Assembly (NCBI GenBank): GCA_921293015.1
Contig: OV121086.1
Span: 47,509,402 to 47,573,401, forward strand
Length of the DNA stretch: 64,000 bases
Origin: Phorcus lineatus
Lineage: Eukaryota; Mollusca; Gastropoda; Trochida; Trochidae
Reading direction: 5' to 3'
Every line of letters begins with the position of its first letter. Position 1 is the stretch's first letter. The notes beneath the pieces are model-generated. The model ran no database searches, was not told where the DNA came from, and worked only from the letters and a program-made list of their open reading frames with translations. Made by a program: the position numbers and the translations under genes. Of the stretch, positions 1 to 11,384 are shown one piece after another.

Positions 1-215
1 ATATGATGTGTTTTTGTTTGCCAATATAAAAATTGGAAAGGTAAAGTAACGTTCAATGTTTTTTCTTTCATCTTTACTACATGAATCGATTACACATAGA
101 AATATATGAGAAAGCCAATACGTAAGTCCAAAAAGGATACCGATCTTCCCTCAGTTTCCTGTATTACAAACTGAAACTGACTATGAAGTGCACAAAAGAA
201 CACCCATGCAGACCG

Positions 216-275
216 GTTCTGTAGCTCAACGGTAGTGCATACTCATCCTCTCGGGTGTTAGGGTTTGCATAACAG
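216..275 (+). repeat. Degenerate tRNA-like (SINE head?) motif
   Basis: The string TAGCTCAACGG fits the polymerase III box A consensus (TRGYNNARNNG). About 40 bases on, a GGTTTGCAT-like stretch is only a poor match to box B. Spacing is right for a tRNA-derived SINE head, but no cloverleaf can be folded confidently. Probably a decayed tRNA-derived repeat; chance is possible. Confidence 0.25.
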
Positions 276-514
276 CCTTCTCACGAATACACTTATTCGA
301 ACATATCATCACTGTGTTATCAGTTACAGTGGACAATTTCAAAGATCCCATTGTATTTATGAAAATTTGTTTATTTTGAGAGCAGGAAGGAAGCCTCTGC
401 ATTGTAGAAACTGTTGATATGTGTAATAGTCAGAAGCAAATAATGCAATATCGACCATTACTGCCAGTGTCTTATAATCAATCATTAGTCTTATATTTGA
501 ATTGCTGGGTAATT

Positions 515-850
515 ATTGTATTCCTCACTCGCTAAAACGATTCTTTTTGCTGGACACAGTCGTGGTACGTGATACGGATTGGACAAGCTTACTTACAGAG
601 CAGACCTTTTAGGTCACTAGTCCTAAGGGCCTCAGAGGTAATAGCTATTGGCAAATACCAATTTCTCTTTCTCAGCATAGACATTCAACTCAATACAAAA
701 GGAGCTTACACAGACATCATCTGTGGGGGAAGTGATCCTTGATCAGAATTTATTGAGAACCCTAAACGGACTCTGACTTAGTCGGGGATCAATGTCTGAA
801 GTGCCTTCTTAGACTGAAAGGAAATCTCTATTACGATTAGTTTCATAATG
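515..850. repeat. Old dispersed repeat, copy A
   Basis: Aligns by eye with 9230-9540 over about 300 bases in the same orientation. Shared islands include 'ctggacacag', a 'cctttttaggtca'-like stretch, 'caatacaa..gagc', 'gatc.gaatt' and 'aaaccgactctgact'. Divergence is high, with many small gaps. No terminal repeats or coding capacity are visible, so the class is unknown. Confidence 0.5.
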
Positions 851-1645
851 GACAATTTCATTCAATTTACTGAACCATGTCTAAAATTCGAAGAAATCTC
901 AAAATCTCGTCCCTGTAGGCAAAATACCTAAAAATTGTCTTAGAACCAAATATGGAGATCGTCCTTAAACTCTCATTGTATCTGCATCATGATTCTAGAA
1001 CTAGGACATTTAAACTAATCAGGCAACAATCGTTAACGATAACAGTGGAAATGATTAAGTGACAAGACACATAATAAACTTAATTAACACGTGGATCGAT
1101 TCATAAGATCTCTTACTTGAGATTTTAGGATCTTGCTTTATGTTCATGATGTAATCGCAACATGAATGGTATAGAATTAAGTATTGTAGATGAACTGAGG
1201 AGATTTAGCTTAAATGACATGAAGATTTCCCAAATGAATACAGACATCAACAGTAAACCATAGACTTTAAAAAAACATCTACTAGATACAAACTGTCAAT
1301 TACAGATAGCATGAATGAAGCATTATATACGTGTTCTTTTCCATTAAATATTTATAATGAAAGTTCAATTCAATTGCAACAAAATGTTTATTAATGTCAA
1401 TATATGAAACTTTTCAAATTTATGTTATTTTATTTAGTTGAACATTGCATTTATGCAATTCCTTTGGACAATACTGGAATATAAGATGCATCGAAAATAT
1501 AAATCTCCACTATCAGTACCGATGGAAAAAAATTATGTAACAATTAAAGTAACTATTTTATAAATTTCACCAAAGTACATTTCAGTATCAATACAAAGAC
1601 AATTCCTTTAAATGCGAAATATTGAATTCGTAGAAGCTATCAGGT

Positions 1646-1966
1646 TTACCATTTTTTTTCAAGGGACTGGTCAAAAACTAATTGATCATTTATTTCGAAA
1701 TTTATCTCTAAGTTAACTTGACTAATATTTTTCTTAAAAGCGGGCGCATAATGCTTCACAAAACATTTCATAATTTCTTTAATACGGGCAATATATTTTG
1801 GATCTCTTAAAAGGGAGTAATTGAACTTCCCATATGTATTTTTGTGGTCATCTTGATCTGAGTATTTCACTTTAATGTCAATAAGACAATGATCCGATCT
1901 GTATCCAACATCTATAGAGTGAGTTGATGTTAAAAGCGTTTTGAACAATAATTCAGTATTAGACAC
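1646..1966 (-). mobile_element. LINE relic: endonuclease C-terminus (Tx1/L1-like)
   Basis: The minus-strand frame encodes 106 residues with a GYRSDHCLIDI motif. This matches the SDH box that closes the APE-type endonuclease of L1/Tx1-clade non-LTR retrotransposons. It is followed by KFNYSLLRDPKYIARIK, corresponding to the 'KFN-SLL-D--Y---I' segment that leads into the reverse transcriptase in those elements. The rest of the endonuclease and the whole reverse transcriptase are absent beside it. With the ORF1-like relic at 3000-3760 on the same strand it probably marks one broken, old insertion. The family assignment rests on motif recognition only. Confidence 0.65.
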
Positions 1967-1969
1967 ATG

Positions 1970-2999
1970 GATGACAAGATTCCAAAAGAGAGTGGACAGA
2001 CCAGGGAGAAAGGGACCGAAAGGATGAGAGGAACGACGGCCAGGAAGGCATAGTGATAAAAAGACGGCCGGTTTTAAAACGACTCAAATTTGATATTGAT
2101 TCTTCCTGTCGACATGGTCAGCTTGGGTCCCCAATCAGGAGCTGAAAGCTCCAGCTGGCATAGCTCTTGGGGTTCTTGGAGCACTCAAATCACCACACAA
2201 CTACGATGTCAAGGTCTCATCATGTCAATCATTTGGTTCCTAGCAGTAGGGTTGTTTTATGTTTTCATACTTTTAAGTATCCAAACACTGTTAACGACAA
2301 AGATTAAAGTTCCCATCAAAAACAAGGTTTTCTGAATGGCAGATGAAAACTAGCTGTGATTTCACAGAAGGACACCTTCAATCCTTCTTTATGGCGTTGA
2401 TGCTACCCGACAGGCAACAGCAGAACTCAATTTATAAGTAAACAATCAACAGGAAGTTAAGCCATCCGTCATATTATTCCACTGTGTCATGTGATTAAGT
2501 TATGTGGCAAGTAAAGAGAAAAGGAGCGAATTGACTTTAGGCTGTTCAACATACACATACAAAATCCTAAATAATCAACAAATCTGCTCGCAAATCGAGT
2601 ATATAATGATCACGCCAGCTTTATTTTTCAATGTCATATGAATGTACAGCGCTGGCTGAGTAAGATACGTGATAGGACTAGAATTAACTCCCTGTGATGA
2701 CGCCAAGAACGATGGAGACAGCTATATCGTATCCAAACAAGCCAAAATGAAAATCAAATTAGAACATAAAATCAAATCACTCAAACCAGCATTCTTGAGA
2801 GTCGGTGGTGAAAATTCCAAAGCAAAACCATCTCTTATCTTTGTGTTGAAAAATACATGCAGTGCCCACACCACAATATTTTTAAGTAATAAAGTTTTTA
2901 GAACGAGTTCATATTTTCAGTTCTTCGTCTTAATCAAATGTTTCCATCCATATGTCGGACTCTGTCGATAAATATTGCAGGATCACAGACCTGCCTCTT
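1970..2999. other. Unassigned stretch inside LINE relic
   Basis: No gene is supported. One plus-strand frame (about 2125-2240) reads like eroded coding sequence (ELKAPAGIALGVLGALKSPHN), but I cannot assign it. It may be a separate repeat inserted between the two LINE pieces. Confidence 0.35.
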
Positions 3000-3760
3000 T
3001 CTGCTACGCGATATTGAATATACTGATTTATCTGGCATAGGTTGAAGGCCTTGGAGAGTATTTTACCTTGTAGTTATTTGAGGGGGGCGGCAGATCAGAC
3101 CTGATTACCATCTTTTTGTGTATAAACTTGGGAATGTCTTTTCGTGCGGAATCCAATACAGGGTTAATCTCTAGTATTGCCACAAATTTGAGGAACACTG
3201 GAACTGGCGCGTTCTGACTCGGTGTTTAGTTTACGCATTCCATTCCCTGTCAAGTTACAGTGTTTCAATAAGAAGGCTTCTGCACTACGCGAGTAGGTCC
3301 ATTCTTTCATCAAGGATGCCATAAATAAGATGTCTTCTATGGAAGTACATCTGCACCCTAAGCAAATTGTCCCCGAGGAGTTGTAATTTTGCAGTAAGTG
3401 ATTCCTCTCCCTTGGAATGTGAGTTAACTTGTCGTTGAAATTCCAGGGATTTTTCAATGTCACCCAGGCGTTTGGTTAGTTCTGTGACGTGTTTAGTAAC
3501 CGAACCAATCTACGATTTTGGAACATATATCTATTGCATGGTCTTTCAGTGCGTCCGACAGGAAGCGTCTAGTTATTGCTAGTTCGCCATTTCAGCGGGC
3601 TACGTATCCATGGTCAAATATGTTGATATGTTTTGGGATTCCGAGTCCTGGACATCTCCAGCCCTCTTCTGTGCAGCCGATCTCTCTATAGATGCCATAG
3701 ATTACGATGATGTTGGGTGATATTTCGTAGAGCGACGCTAGAAAGGGTTTTGTTTCTCTC
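3000..3760 (-). mobile_element. LINE relic: ORF1-like coiled coil
   Basis: Minus-strand frames between about 3485 and 3300 read LTKRLGDIEKSLEFQRQVNS and then LLGDNLLRVQMYFHRRHLIY followed by GILDE. A heptad-rich helix leading to a 'Q-Y-xRR-xL---GI-E' pattern is typical of L1/Tx1-type ORF1 proteins. Upstream (about 3700-3490) another frame continues with similar coding texture, so the relic has frameshifts and stops. It lies on the 5' side of the endonuclease fragment at 1646-1966, as expected if both belong to one element. Confidence 0.5.
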
Positions 3761-4786
3761 ATGAATGACTTGTGTTATTCATTTTAACAACCTACCCGTC
3801 TTACTTTTAAACTAAGCAAAGACCAGGTAATACATTATGTGTGTGGAGCACAACTGTGTAGAGTTGAATATGTTGGCCTTGTTCGATAAAACAATACAGA
3901 AACGAACCAATATGCTACCTCTTAGTACAAATCCTCCCGGGTTCTGAGCAAACACTAGTAATTTCTGAAATGTGCCGAAGAATATGTTTCGGATAAACAT
4001 TTGCTATGTTGATACTGTTATTATTTTACGACCGTTAACCACCTTCTCTCTGTCACATCTTTCAGGCTATCACAGCATTTTAGATTTTCGCGGTTCACAT
4101 CTTAACCAAACTATAAAAATGTCTCATCAAACGATTAACTTACATGTGGTATTCAAAGATACGATGCGCACTAAAGATTGAGACGTAAAGAACACAGCAC
4201 ACACCCCTGCTATACCAACATAATGATAAAAGTAAATTTCTTATGTTGATTTTCATTAAAATAGTAACATCAGCGAGAGGACGTTTCATGATAGCCATGA
4301 GTGATACGCCGACAGGAATAATTTCTGCTGGTCTAATGTAGGAAATTAAATTTGTAACCTACAAAAATAATATCATCTTCAACATTTAAAAGATACTGTC
4401 AGTGCCTTTAATTAACTACGTTTCGTGGATTTAAGTGCATAAATCTATAGAAAGGTTTTTCTTGAACAATGGTTGGGAAGCGGTTTTGCTTAAATATAGA
4501 GGTTTGAATTCATAATGATATAGATTCAGTTATCTGTATTCGGGATTGACGTCCTTCTACAAAATATTGACATTGATGTTAATAACAACCTCTAATAGTT
4601 AAACTTCTGCAAGTTTTAGTTTATATATGAACTTCATATCAAATACTGGTCATTCACAGCCCGAGGGAAACCAACGATTGAATAGTTTAAACGTCCCTAC
4701 AAATATAAATCTAAGTAGTATCCAGGATTGAACACGAAGATTCACTTTCTACAAATTACATAAAACAGAGTTCCATGTTTACGGAC

Positions 4787-5290
4787 TTTTTCTTTGTAAA
4801 CGATTTCCAATGGCAGCGCTCTGAAATATATTTCTGTGCTTGTAAAACATATCGGACACTTAATTGGTTTAGCTGAAACTATCATTTAGCATTCAAGATT
4901 TAGTTTGCCTTACAGAGAACATAGTGAGTGCACATTTACAGAATTATGTGCCACGTGTTTTCATTGCAAATGAATTTCATTTATAGCACTGGATTAATAT
5001 AGTTCTTTGTTTGTAGAGATATAACAGACACTTAAATCTATTTGTTCACTCGCAACTTCAAGATTACTTCTATTGTACCTGGAATAGAACAAAATCGCTG
5101 TACTTTGACACACCGCATGTAACAAAATACTAGTGTGTAATGCTGTTTTCTTTGCAAATGACTTCAGCTTCCAGGACTGTGTAAATACACTTCGGTTACT
5201 GTAGAACTAATGTAAGTTAATTTTACATAACAAAATCTTATTTGTTCTTAATAACATGTCCATAAATATCATGCTTTGTTTGCACATGGG
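4787..5290. repeat. Diverged tandem repeat, ~180-bp unit, ~3 copies
   Basis: Three spaced blocks begin with related strings ('tttctttgtaaacgatttc', 'tttcattgcaaatgaattt', 'tttctttgcaaatgacttc' at about 4787, 4960 and 5146). Each continues with a related order of islands, including 'cagacacttaa'-like and 'gaacata.tgagtgcaca'-like stretches. The period is about 173-186 bp. Identity between units is low, so the array is old. Confidence 0.45.
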
Positions 5291-6040
5291 GAGAAATTGT
5301 CCATGGCTGTAGAGTTAACGTTATGCATTATAATGTATTTCCTAACTTTTCTTCGTTTTCTAATTTTTATGGAAATATATGCGTGACACTGTCGAGAAAA
5401 CATGACAAGTTTGAATGCACAAAATGTATTTGTTTCAAGCTATGCCAAATCTTTGCATGGTATCTTCACTACTGTGACACGAGATGTTTTTTTACAATTT
5501 TGCATGTTTTAAAATATTATCCTCATATCATAATTTATAATTTCATCAATAGAAACAGAATCAATATCAAATTTACAAATAAGGGTTTCCATCTCACAAA
5601 GATATATCTCATATATTTCAGTCTCAGTCTTCAGTCCAATTGGTTTTGGAGTTATCGAAAATGTGATTTAAGATTTAATATTGGAGGTATCGAAAATGTG
5701 AAAAGTTTACGGCCTATATTGTCTGTTGGTTTAACATTGGGATTTTTCGATATTTAAATTGTTCTATCATTTTCATTAGGTCAGTTAGGAAAGTAAACGA
5801 CCTTCTAGGTATTTTGAGTTAGAAACTGGGACTTTTCAGTATGAAACATGTCTCTCCTTTTAATTAGTCAGTTGGGAATGGCATCACGAACAAATAAACA
5901 GTAATTCATACAAGTTTCATACATCCCAACAAACGTTGAACCTGCAATGGTAGAAAATCTGATTTCAAAAGGATATACATAATAAATTATATTCTTTGCG
6001 AGAGTGAAAGTATTCTTTTTATCAAAATGCAGAACGTTTA

Positions 6041-6046
<6 letters not shown>

Positions 6047-6091
<45 letters not shown>

Positions 6092-6106
6092 TTATTTATT
6101 TATTTA
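6047..6106. repeat. (TA)n then (TTTA)n microsatellite
   Basis: About 20 TA dinucleotides run directly into five TTTA units. A simple repeat with no other function visible. Confidence 0.95.
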
Positions 6107-6899
6107 AAATCATGCTTTTCTTGTGATTTTCAAGTTTAAATGTTCCTAAAAAATTTTAACTTGCGAAACTGTCATATTCCATAAACTAAAAGACCAATTA
6201 CAATGCTTAACTTTAAATAATGCAAGGCGCATGAAATTATGTGTTTGTCAGCTGATTCATAGATGTATATGTGAATTCGTTAACATAAAGAAACATTTAG
6301 AAGTCTTTATAGAGAATGGAATTACTTAATAAATATTTCTTTTCGTTATTTACATGATAAAACAGTATGGACATCAACAAAATTGGGGTTGTCTTTTCTG
6401 ATGGTCCGCTTCTCATACTGATATATCCAAATTAGGAAAATTATCAACATGGTGTGTGGTTATTTGGGCATTCCAATTGTTCCTCGTGTATTCTATGATT
6501 TCGTAATGATTGCAAACGTTTTTATACAAAAACAACGGGGAAAAAGAAATTTGAAACCCTTTAGAGAATACCTTTCAGAAAATTTATATTCCCAAAAGAA
6601 ACTGTCCATGAATATTAAATGTAGCCCTACTATAATGTTTCTCTCGATCACAGATGATTTTTTCATTGGTATTTCATAATCTTTACTCGGCCAATATGTG
6701 AATATCTGTGTAAAATAGAAGGTACGAAGGTACAATCATTCGAAACATAGATATTCATTCCAAGTGAGAGCTTTGTAGATACTTAAAACAGAGCCGATGG
6801 CAAGCCCCAAACATCCACTAAAGAAGACCCTGCTGGCGTAGAATCCCCTGCCGATTTGAATTAAAGAACACCATACATCTTTACAAAGGAAAGACTCAA

Positions 6900-7330
6900 A
6901 AATCAGCCATATCGGACAACGACCAAGCCAACCCAAGCTACAAAATCCTTTGGAAAGACATCAAAGTCCTGGAAACCAAACACTCAGTCTACAAAAAAAA
7001 TTTTTAAAAATTAAATATATCAAAATTTATCGTTTTAATCCTTCAATAAATGGAGATCAAAGCTATTGTCTACCATCAGCTTATCACCATCTGATTAGAA
7101 CCAATCAACAGTAACTCACCTTCTCCATCTGGCTTCCTCTTAGCGATTTGCGTTATTACTGTATCAACATAATTATCTTTCAGCACTTCAACATACTCAA
7201 ATGTACAAACTTATACTCATTTATGAATATATTTCCTCTTAATTCATGTCCCATATCACATGCTTCATATCGGTTTTAGTATCTACACCGAAACGTCGCA
7301 ATCCTGCCATAAAGAAGTTGTAAATCCATA
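6900..7330 (+). mobile_element. Penelope-like element, 3' end relic
   Basis: The plus strand encodes KILWKDIKVLETKHSVYKK at about 6942-6998, then in another frame RFNPSINGDQSYCLPSAYHH at about 7030-7090. Together they match the C-terminal GIY-YIG end of Penelope-like elements: 'W---KVLE----Y-R--KEA', then 'NP-IN-D-GY-LP--Y--L'. Downstream at 7287-7299 comes ACCGAAACGTCGC and soon AAAGAAGTTGTAA, the usual 3'-UTR signature of these elements. The CGAAAC part is the 3' core of their hammerhead-type ribozyme motif; the CTGATGA half is not preserved. The reverse transcriptase is missing. Broken and old. Confidence 0.6.
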
Positions 7331-9000
7331 GAACATGTTCTCTATTCAGCTCTCCAACTTCTAAATCCCTCTCAAAGAAGTACTTCAATCAGGTTTTAGG
7401 CAAACTGGAGTTCTGTTCTGAAAAATGTAGATATGATAAAAAAATTAAAATTCTATGGATGGTCAACTTTTTTAATGAATGTGGCATTTCGGTTTAAATC
7501 CACAGCTATCTAGAATGTGGTTGGCAGATAATCACCGTTTTCTATTACAGACATCACATTAAAACCCATATTGAACCCAAGTGATATTACTGAAATGTAT
7601 ACAGTCTGTATTCTGTCAATATTGTATTCGGGAACAATGTCTAAGTTAAACAAAACTTCTCAAGTTCCCTTTAAACGAATCTATTTTCACAATACAATTC
7701 GTTCACAATTCATACTGATAGAAATTATGTCATCGAATTACCGATGATCGTATTTCTTTTAGTTTTCCGGACATTTTGGAAATGGTTCTTAATTCATTGA
7801 TTCATATAAGTGCAGTTTGACTAAGTTATTTCATCTAAAGAGATAACAAAAACAAGGAGAGGGTCCTGTTCGTGTGTTTATATTATGTCTAGAATAATCA
7901 TACATTTCTGAGAATGTTACTTTAATAAACCAACAATCAGGTCCAAATTTTTAAAAACTACAAAACAATATCATGACAAAAAGGGGCACCAATGAAACAA
8001 AGTTATACATCCGTTAACTGCAAACAATCTACTTTTATCATGAGCAGACTTCAAGCTATTACCACACTTTTCACTACAAAAGTACAAAAGTGACCACACA
8101 AGGCCATTCATGTGATATTATCTAAATAAAAGTTATAGTTGTCTCGATATTCATTAGTATCAGTTAATTAAGTATAAACGAGTATTATTTCTAGTCCATC
8201 CATTGTATTAGAAAAGTATATATCCTACAATTTCAATCATATATCTTGTTTTATGTATGCATTTTCAAAAATTCAATAAAATTCTTTGAAAGTTAAAGAT
8301 CTTAACAGATCTGAGAAAAGAGTTATTGATTTTTTAGACACAAGTGTACGAATTCAACTTTCATGTAATGACTACACGGAAGAAAGAGATCAGCTTGAGA
8401 ATGCAAACGATCCATTTGATATGTGTATTGTCAGTGTATCCAAGGGACTGGAGCTTTTAGTAATTTAAACATGATGTGCTCTGTTAGCACTGAACACGAC
8501 AGAGTTAAGGATATTTACCTTCCTGATAGTTAAAGAACACATCCATCACTTTAAACAAATGAAATCACTCAAAGTGTGTTTAGATATTACAGGGAAGATG
8601 TATTGTGTCTTATATTGTGCACACAAGAACATGCAAGCAGCGGTTTGCCCAGGTCTGAAACTCCAGTGTACAGTTCTTCGAATCTTATGGTTCGACCCTT
8701 TCATCAACGCCTTCATTTGTAGTTTCTACACTTCGTTATTAATCTGTATGTCTTTTATGCTAAATTAACACTGAAAGATTTTATTGTATTTGTATGTTTT
8801 ACCGAGGCTGTCATTCTTATTATGTTTCAAAGTTTTGTTTAAAACTTAAATAGCAGTAACGAAAGTTTATTACATATATGATTAATATGTTTCTTCCTAA
8901 CAACACAGGTAGAACAATGCAATCATTGACACTGCATAGTGCACCCATGCATGTAGAGTTGATGTGAAGTGTAAAATGAGTATTCAATGTTTTTTATCTG

Positions 9001-9140
9001 AACTTTTATTTTTATTTATCAATAAATATGTATATAAGTCTAGAATGGCGAATACAATCCTTCAGAATTATCTTAACTTATATTTTTATTTATCAATTAA
9101 CGATTTGTATGTAAGTCAAGAATGGCGAATACAATCCTTC
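9001..9140. repeat. Local tandem duplication (~75-bp unit, two copies)
   Basis: Two adjacent units share 'atttttatttatcaat' and end in the identical 'agaatggcgaatacaatcc' followed by ttca. They are at about 9001-9064 and 9075-9141, with few differences, so the duplication is fairly recent. Each unit carries a short AT-rich block and no coding signal. Confidence 0.8.
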
Positions 9141-9229
9141 ATGAGTATCGTTCTTAATTTGTTAGAAATTGAGACCACTTTCATTCGCATAGCTCCTATT
9201 TGAGTAGTTTCTTCATCACCGTTCACAAC

Positions 9230-9540
9230 TGCGTGAGTCTCTCCTTTTCTGGACACAGATAATTGTTACCATGACAACAGGGTTAAGCACTCTCATAGTA
9301 ACAAAGGAAACCTTTTTAGGGTCAGTTCTCAAACGTTCCTCAATGGTAACTTTGGATAGCAAACACTAATCTTCTAAGGCACCACAGATCAATACAAGCA
9401 GAGCGCAAAGACATTCTCTCCGGGTAAAGGGATCTTTGATCTGAATTGTATTTCTTACGAACAGTAAAACCGACTCTGACTAAATCAAGAATCCTGCATG
9501 TGCCTGAAAGACATTATCTATTATCACAATGTTCTATCAC
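9230..9540. repeat. Old dispersed repeat, copy B
   Basis: Same family and orientation as 515-850, sharing 'ctggacacag', 'accgactctgact' and intervening islands in the same order. Class unknown. Confidence 0.5.
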
Positions 9541-10896
9541 ATTCTAGTTTCTGCGAGCACAAGTACAGACCTTTAAGAGTACATCCTGCCGCTTCAACGT
9601 ATTGCTATCCGTGAAGCTTCTTAAATATCCTAGTGCCTTGAATAATTCGATATAAACCTAGTAATTTAAAGATTTTGCCTCCAAAAATATTATCAGTATA
9701 GCTTCAGGCTTCTTGTTTATAACGACATGTTCTGCATTGCAATGAATTTCCAGCTGTGAGTGATACGAGACATGTGCCTTGATAGATAGGATACAGTAGA
9801 ATACCAGGGTATAAAAGGAGCTTTGTGGATACAAATACACTGGTGTAGCAGGTTGAGATTAAATATATCCAAAAATATTTCCAATTTAGTAAAAGGAAAG
9901 CACACAATGTATTGATTGATATCGTGCGTTTGTGTATTAGCTTTCCAAACTATTTGGATCACTGCGTCGATTTTTTAGAAGCATTATCTTATCAGCCTAA
10001 GACTATCAGACAGTTTTGGTATATAAATCCAAAATATTAACTCACTCTTTCTTTACCAAATTCTGATTCAATTAAGCTTTTTAAGTTGAATTACAGATAT
10101 AGAGTACAAGTTTATGCGTAAATAACTGCATGCTCTCGTTCAGTGTGTGGCAGATGTGGCTTTGTGGTTATAATACAGGGAGACAATGCAAAATTGTACT
10201 CAAAATTTGATAATCACACACTTCTAATGTTAGGCAGCTTAAAATGAGAAAATGAGACTTACATAATGTTTATATCAATCGTCAATATACCAAACATTCC
10301 TTCAGATTTATGAGGTCAAATAAAGTAACTAAATGGACAAGTTTCTATATCGTTCATAAACATGGTAAATATTGAAGCTCAAATTCTAAGTTATATTATT
10401 TCTTTTTAATAACTTGCTTTTGATTTTATTCCAGGGAAATAAGACATATTCATGCCTTGTTACGAGATGACGCATCTCCACGTTTACACTCTTACTCACC
10501 CAAGTATAATTAACAAAACACAAATTAGTTTGCAAGCTTGAAAGTTAAACGACAAGGTTTTGAAAAAGAATAAGTCATCAAAAAAAGATGTTTTTAATCA
10601 GTAAGGCTAGTATACAATATTAGTTCAATACTTCGGGTTATTGTTTTTGGAAAAGGTTGTAGCTTCGAATGACATATGACGTGCACTCAAATAATGTAAT
10701 CATTATTCAAGTGGACGACGCCCACATCCCATCACGCAACATCATTGTAGATTTAGATGGGCAATAAAAACTACCCTGGTGTGTGTATTGATTTCCAATA
10801 AAGCATGGTTAATGAAGAAACGAAAGCCACGTTTCATTCACAGGAATTGGCTTTGCTTAGAGGCGACTTTGTATAAGACTTATGAAGTGTAATAAT

Positions 10897-11380
10897 AAAA
10901 AGCCACTCCGTGATTTTCATAGCATATTTTTTACCATTGATACGAACCTAAATGTCTCATGTGGTGATATAAAATCAGAACATCTTAACGTTTCATGTCC
11001 AAAAGGCATATATATACATATATGACAATTACTAGTACTGGTTTTCCAAAAAAAAAATCTAAAAACAGCCTTATAAATGCACAGAGGTGTAGATATCACG
11101 CCCAATATATATGGATACTAGTTATATAACCTAACAAACACTATCAACTCCTAACTGCCCTCCTGGCTGTTTTAGATAAATCTCCAAAATGACTATTTGA
11201 CGCGCGCCACTGTGCGGTTTTCGATCATAATTGCGACGTTCTACCTTCATATTGTCACCCTACAAAAACCAATAAGCTTTAAAATGTGTCTTTTTGGTAA
11301 CAGTCGATACTTAGCGATCAAATGACACCATTTATTAAGGTTAGCACATATGACTAAAAATACTCTCGGAGTGGCTCTTT
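10897..11380. mobile_element. Non-autonomous DNA transposon with short TIRs
   Basis: The ends are near-perfect inverted repeats: AAAAAGCCACTCCG at 10897-10910 and the complement of AAAGAGCCACTCCG at 11367-11380 (13 of 14 match). The 484-bp interior has no coding capacity. Its right half (from about 11195, 'gcgcgccactgtgcggttttcgatca') is related to repeats at 18415-18590 and 53200-53412, whose right ends carry a similar 'gtgccccttt' terminus. Target-site duplication is unclear (perhaps AAT). Confidence 0.55.
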
Positions 11381-11384
11381 AATG

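Larger units (their letters stand above)
1..1640. other. Non-genic flank
   Basis: No credible coding region or splice-bounded exon is visible; stop codons are frequent in all frames and composition is AT-rich. It holds only a weak tRNA-like motif (about 216-275) and an old dispersed repeat (about 515-850), both listed separately. Confidence 0.6.
3765..6780. other. Non-genic, repeat-bearing stretch
   Basis: No supported gene. The longest plus-strand frame here (5323-5757) is AT-rich, dominated by Phe/Ile/Tyr/Asn/Cys codons, and has no recognisable domain. The stretch contains a diverged tandem repeat (4787-5290) and a TA/TTTA microsatellite (6047-6106). Confidence 0.55.
7480..10890. other. 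Non-genic stretch
   Basis: No supported gene. Frames of 60-80 residues at 8286-8468, 8559-8768 and 9658-9962 have no recognisable domain, splice context or paralogue in the window. It contains a local duplication (9001-9140) and dispersed repeat copy B (9230-9540). Confidence 0.55.

Noticed and set aside
2090-2335. 81-residue protein
   Set aside because: Includes a plausible eroded coding stretch in another frame, but neither frame could be assigned; it may be mobile-element debris.
5323-5757. 144-residue protein
   Set aside because: Composition is what AT-rich non-coding sequence gives, and there is no domain, splice context or paralogue.
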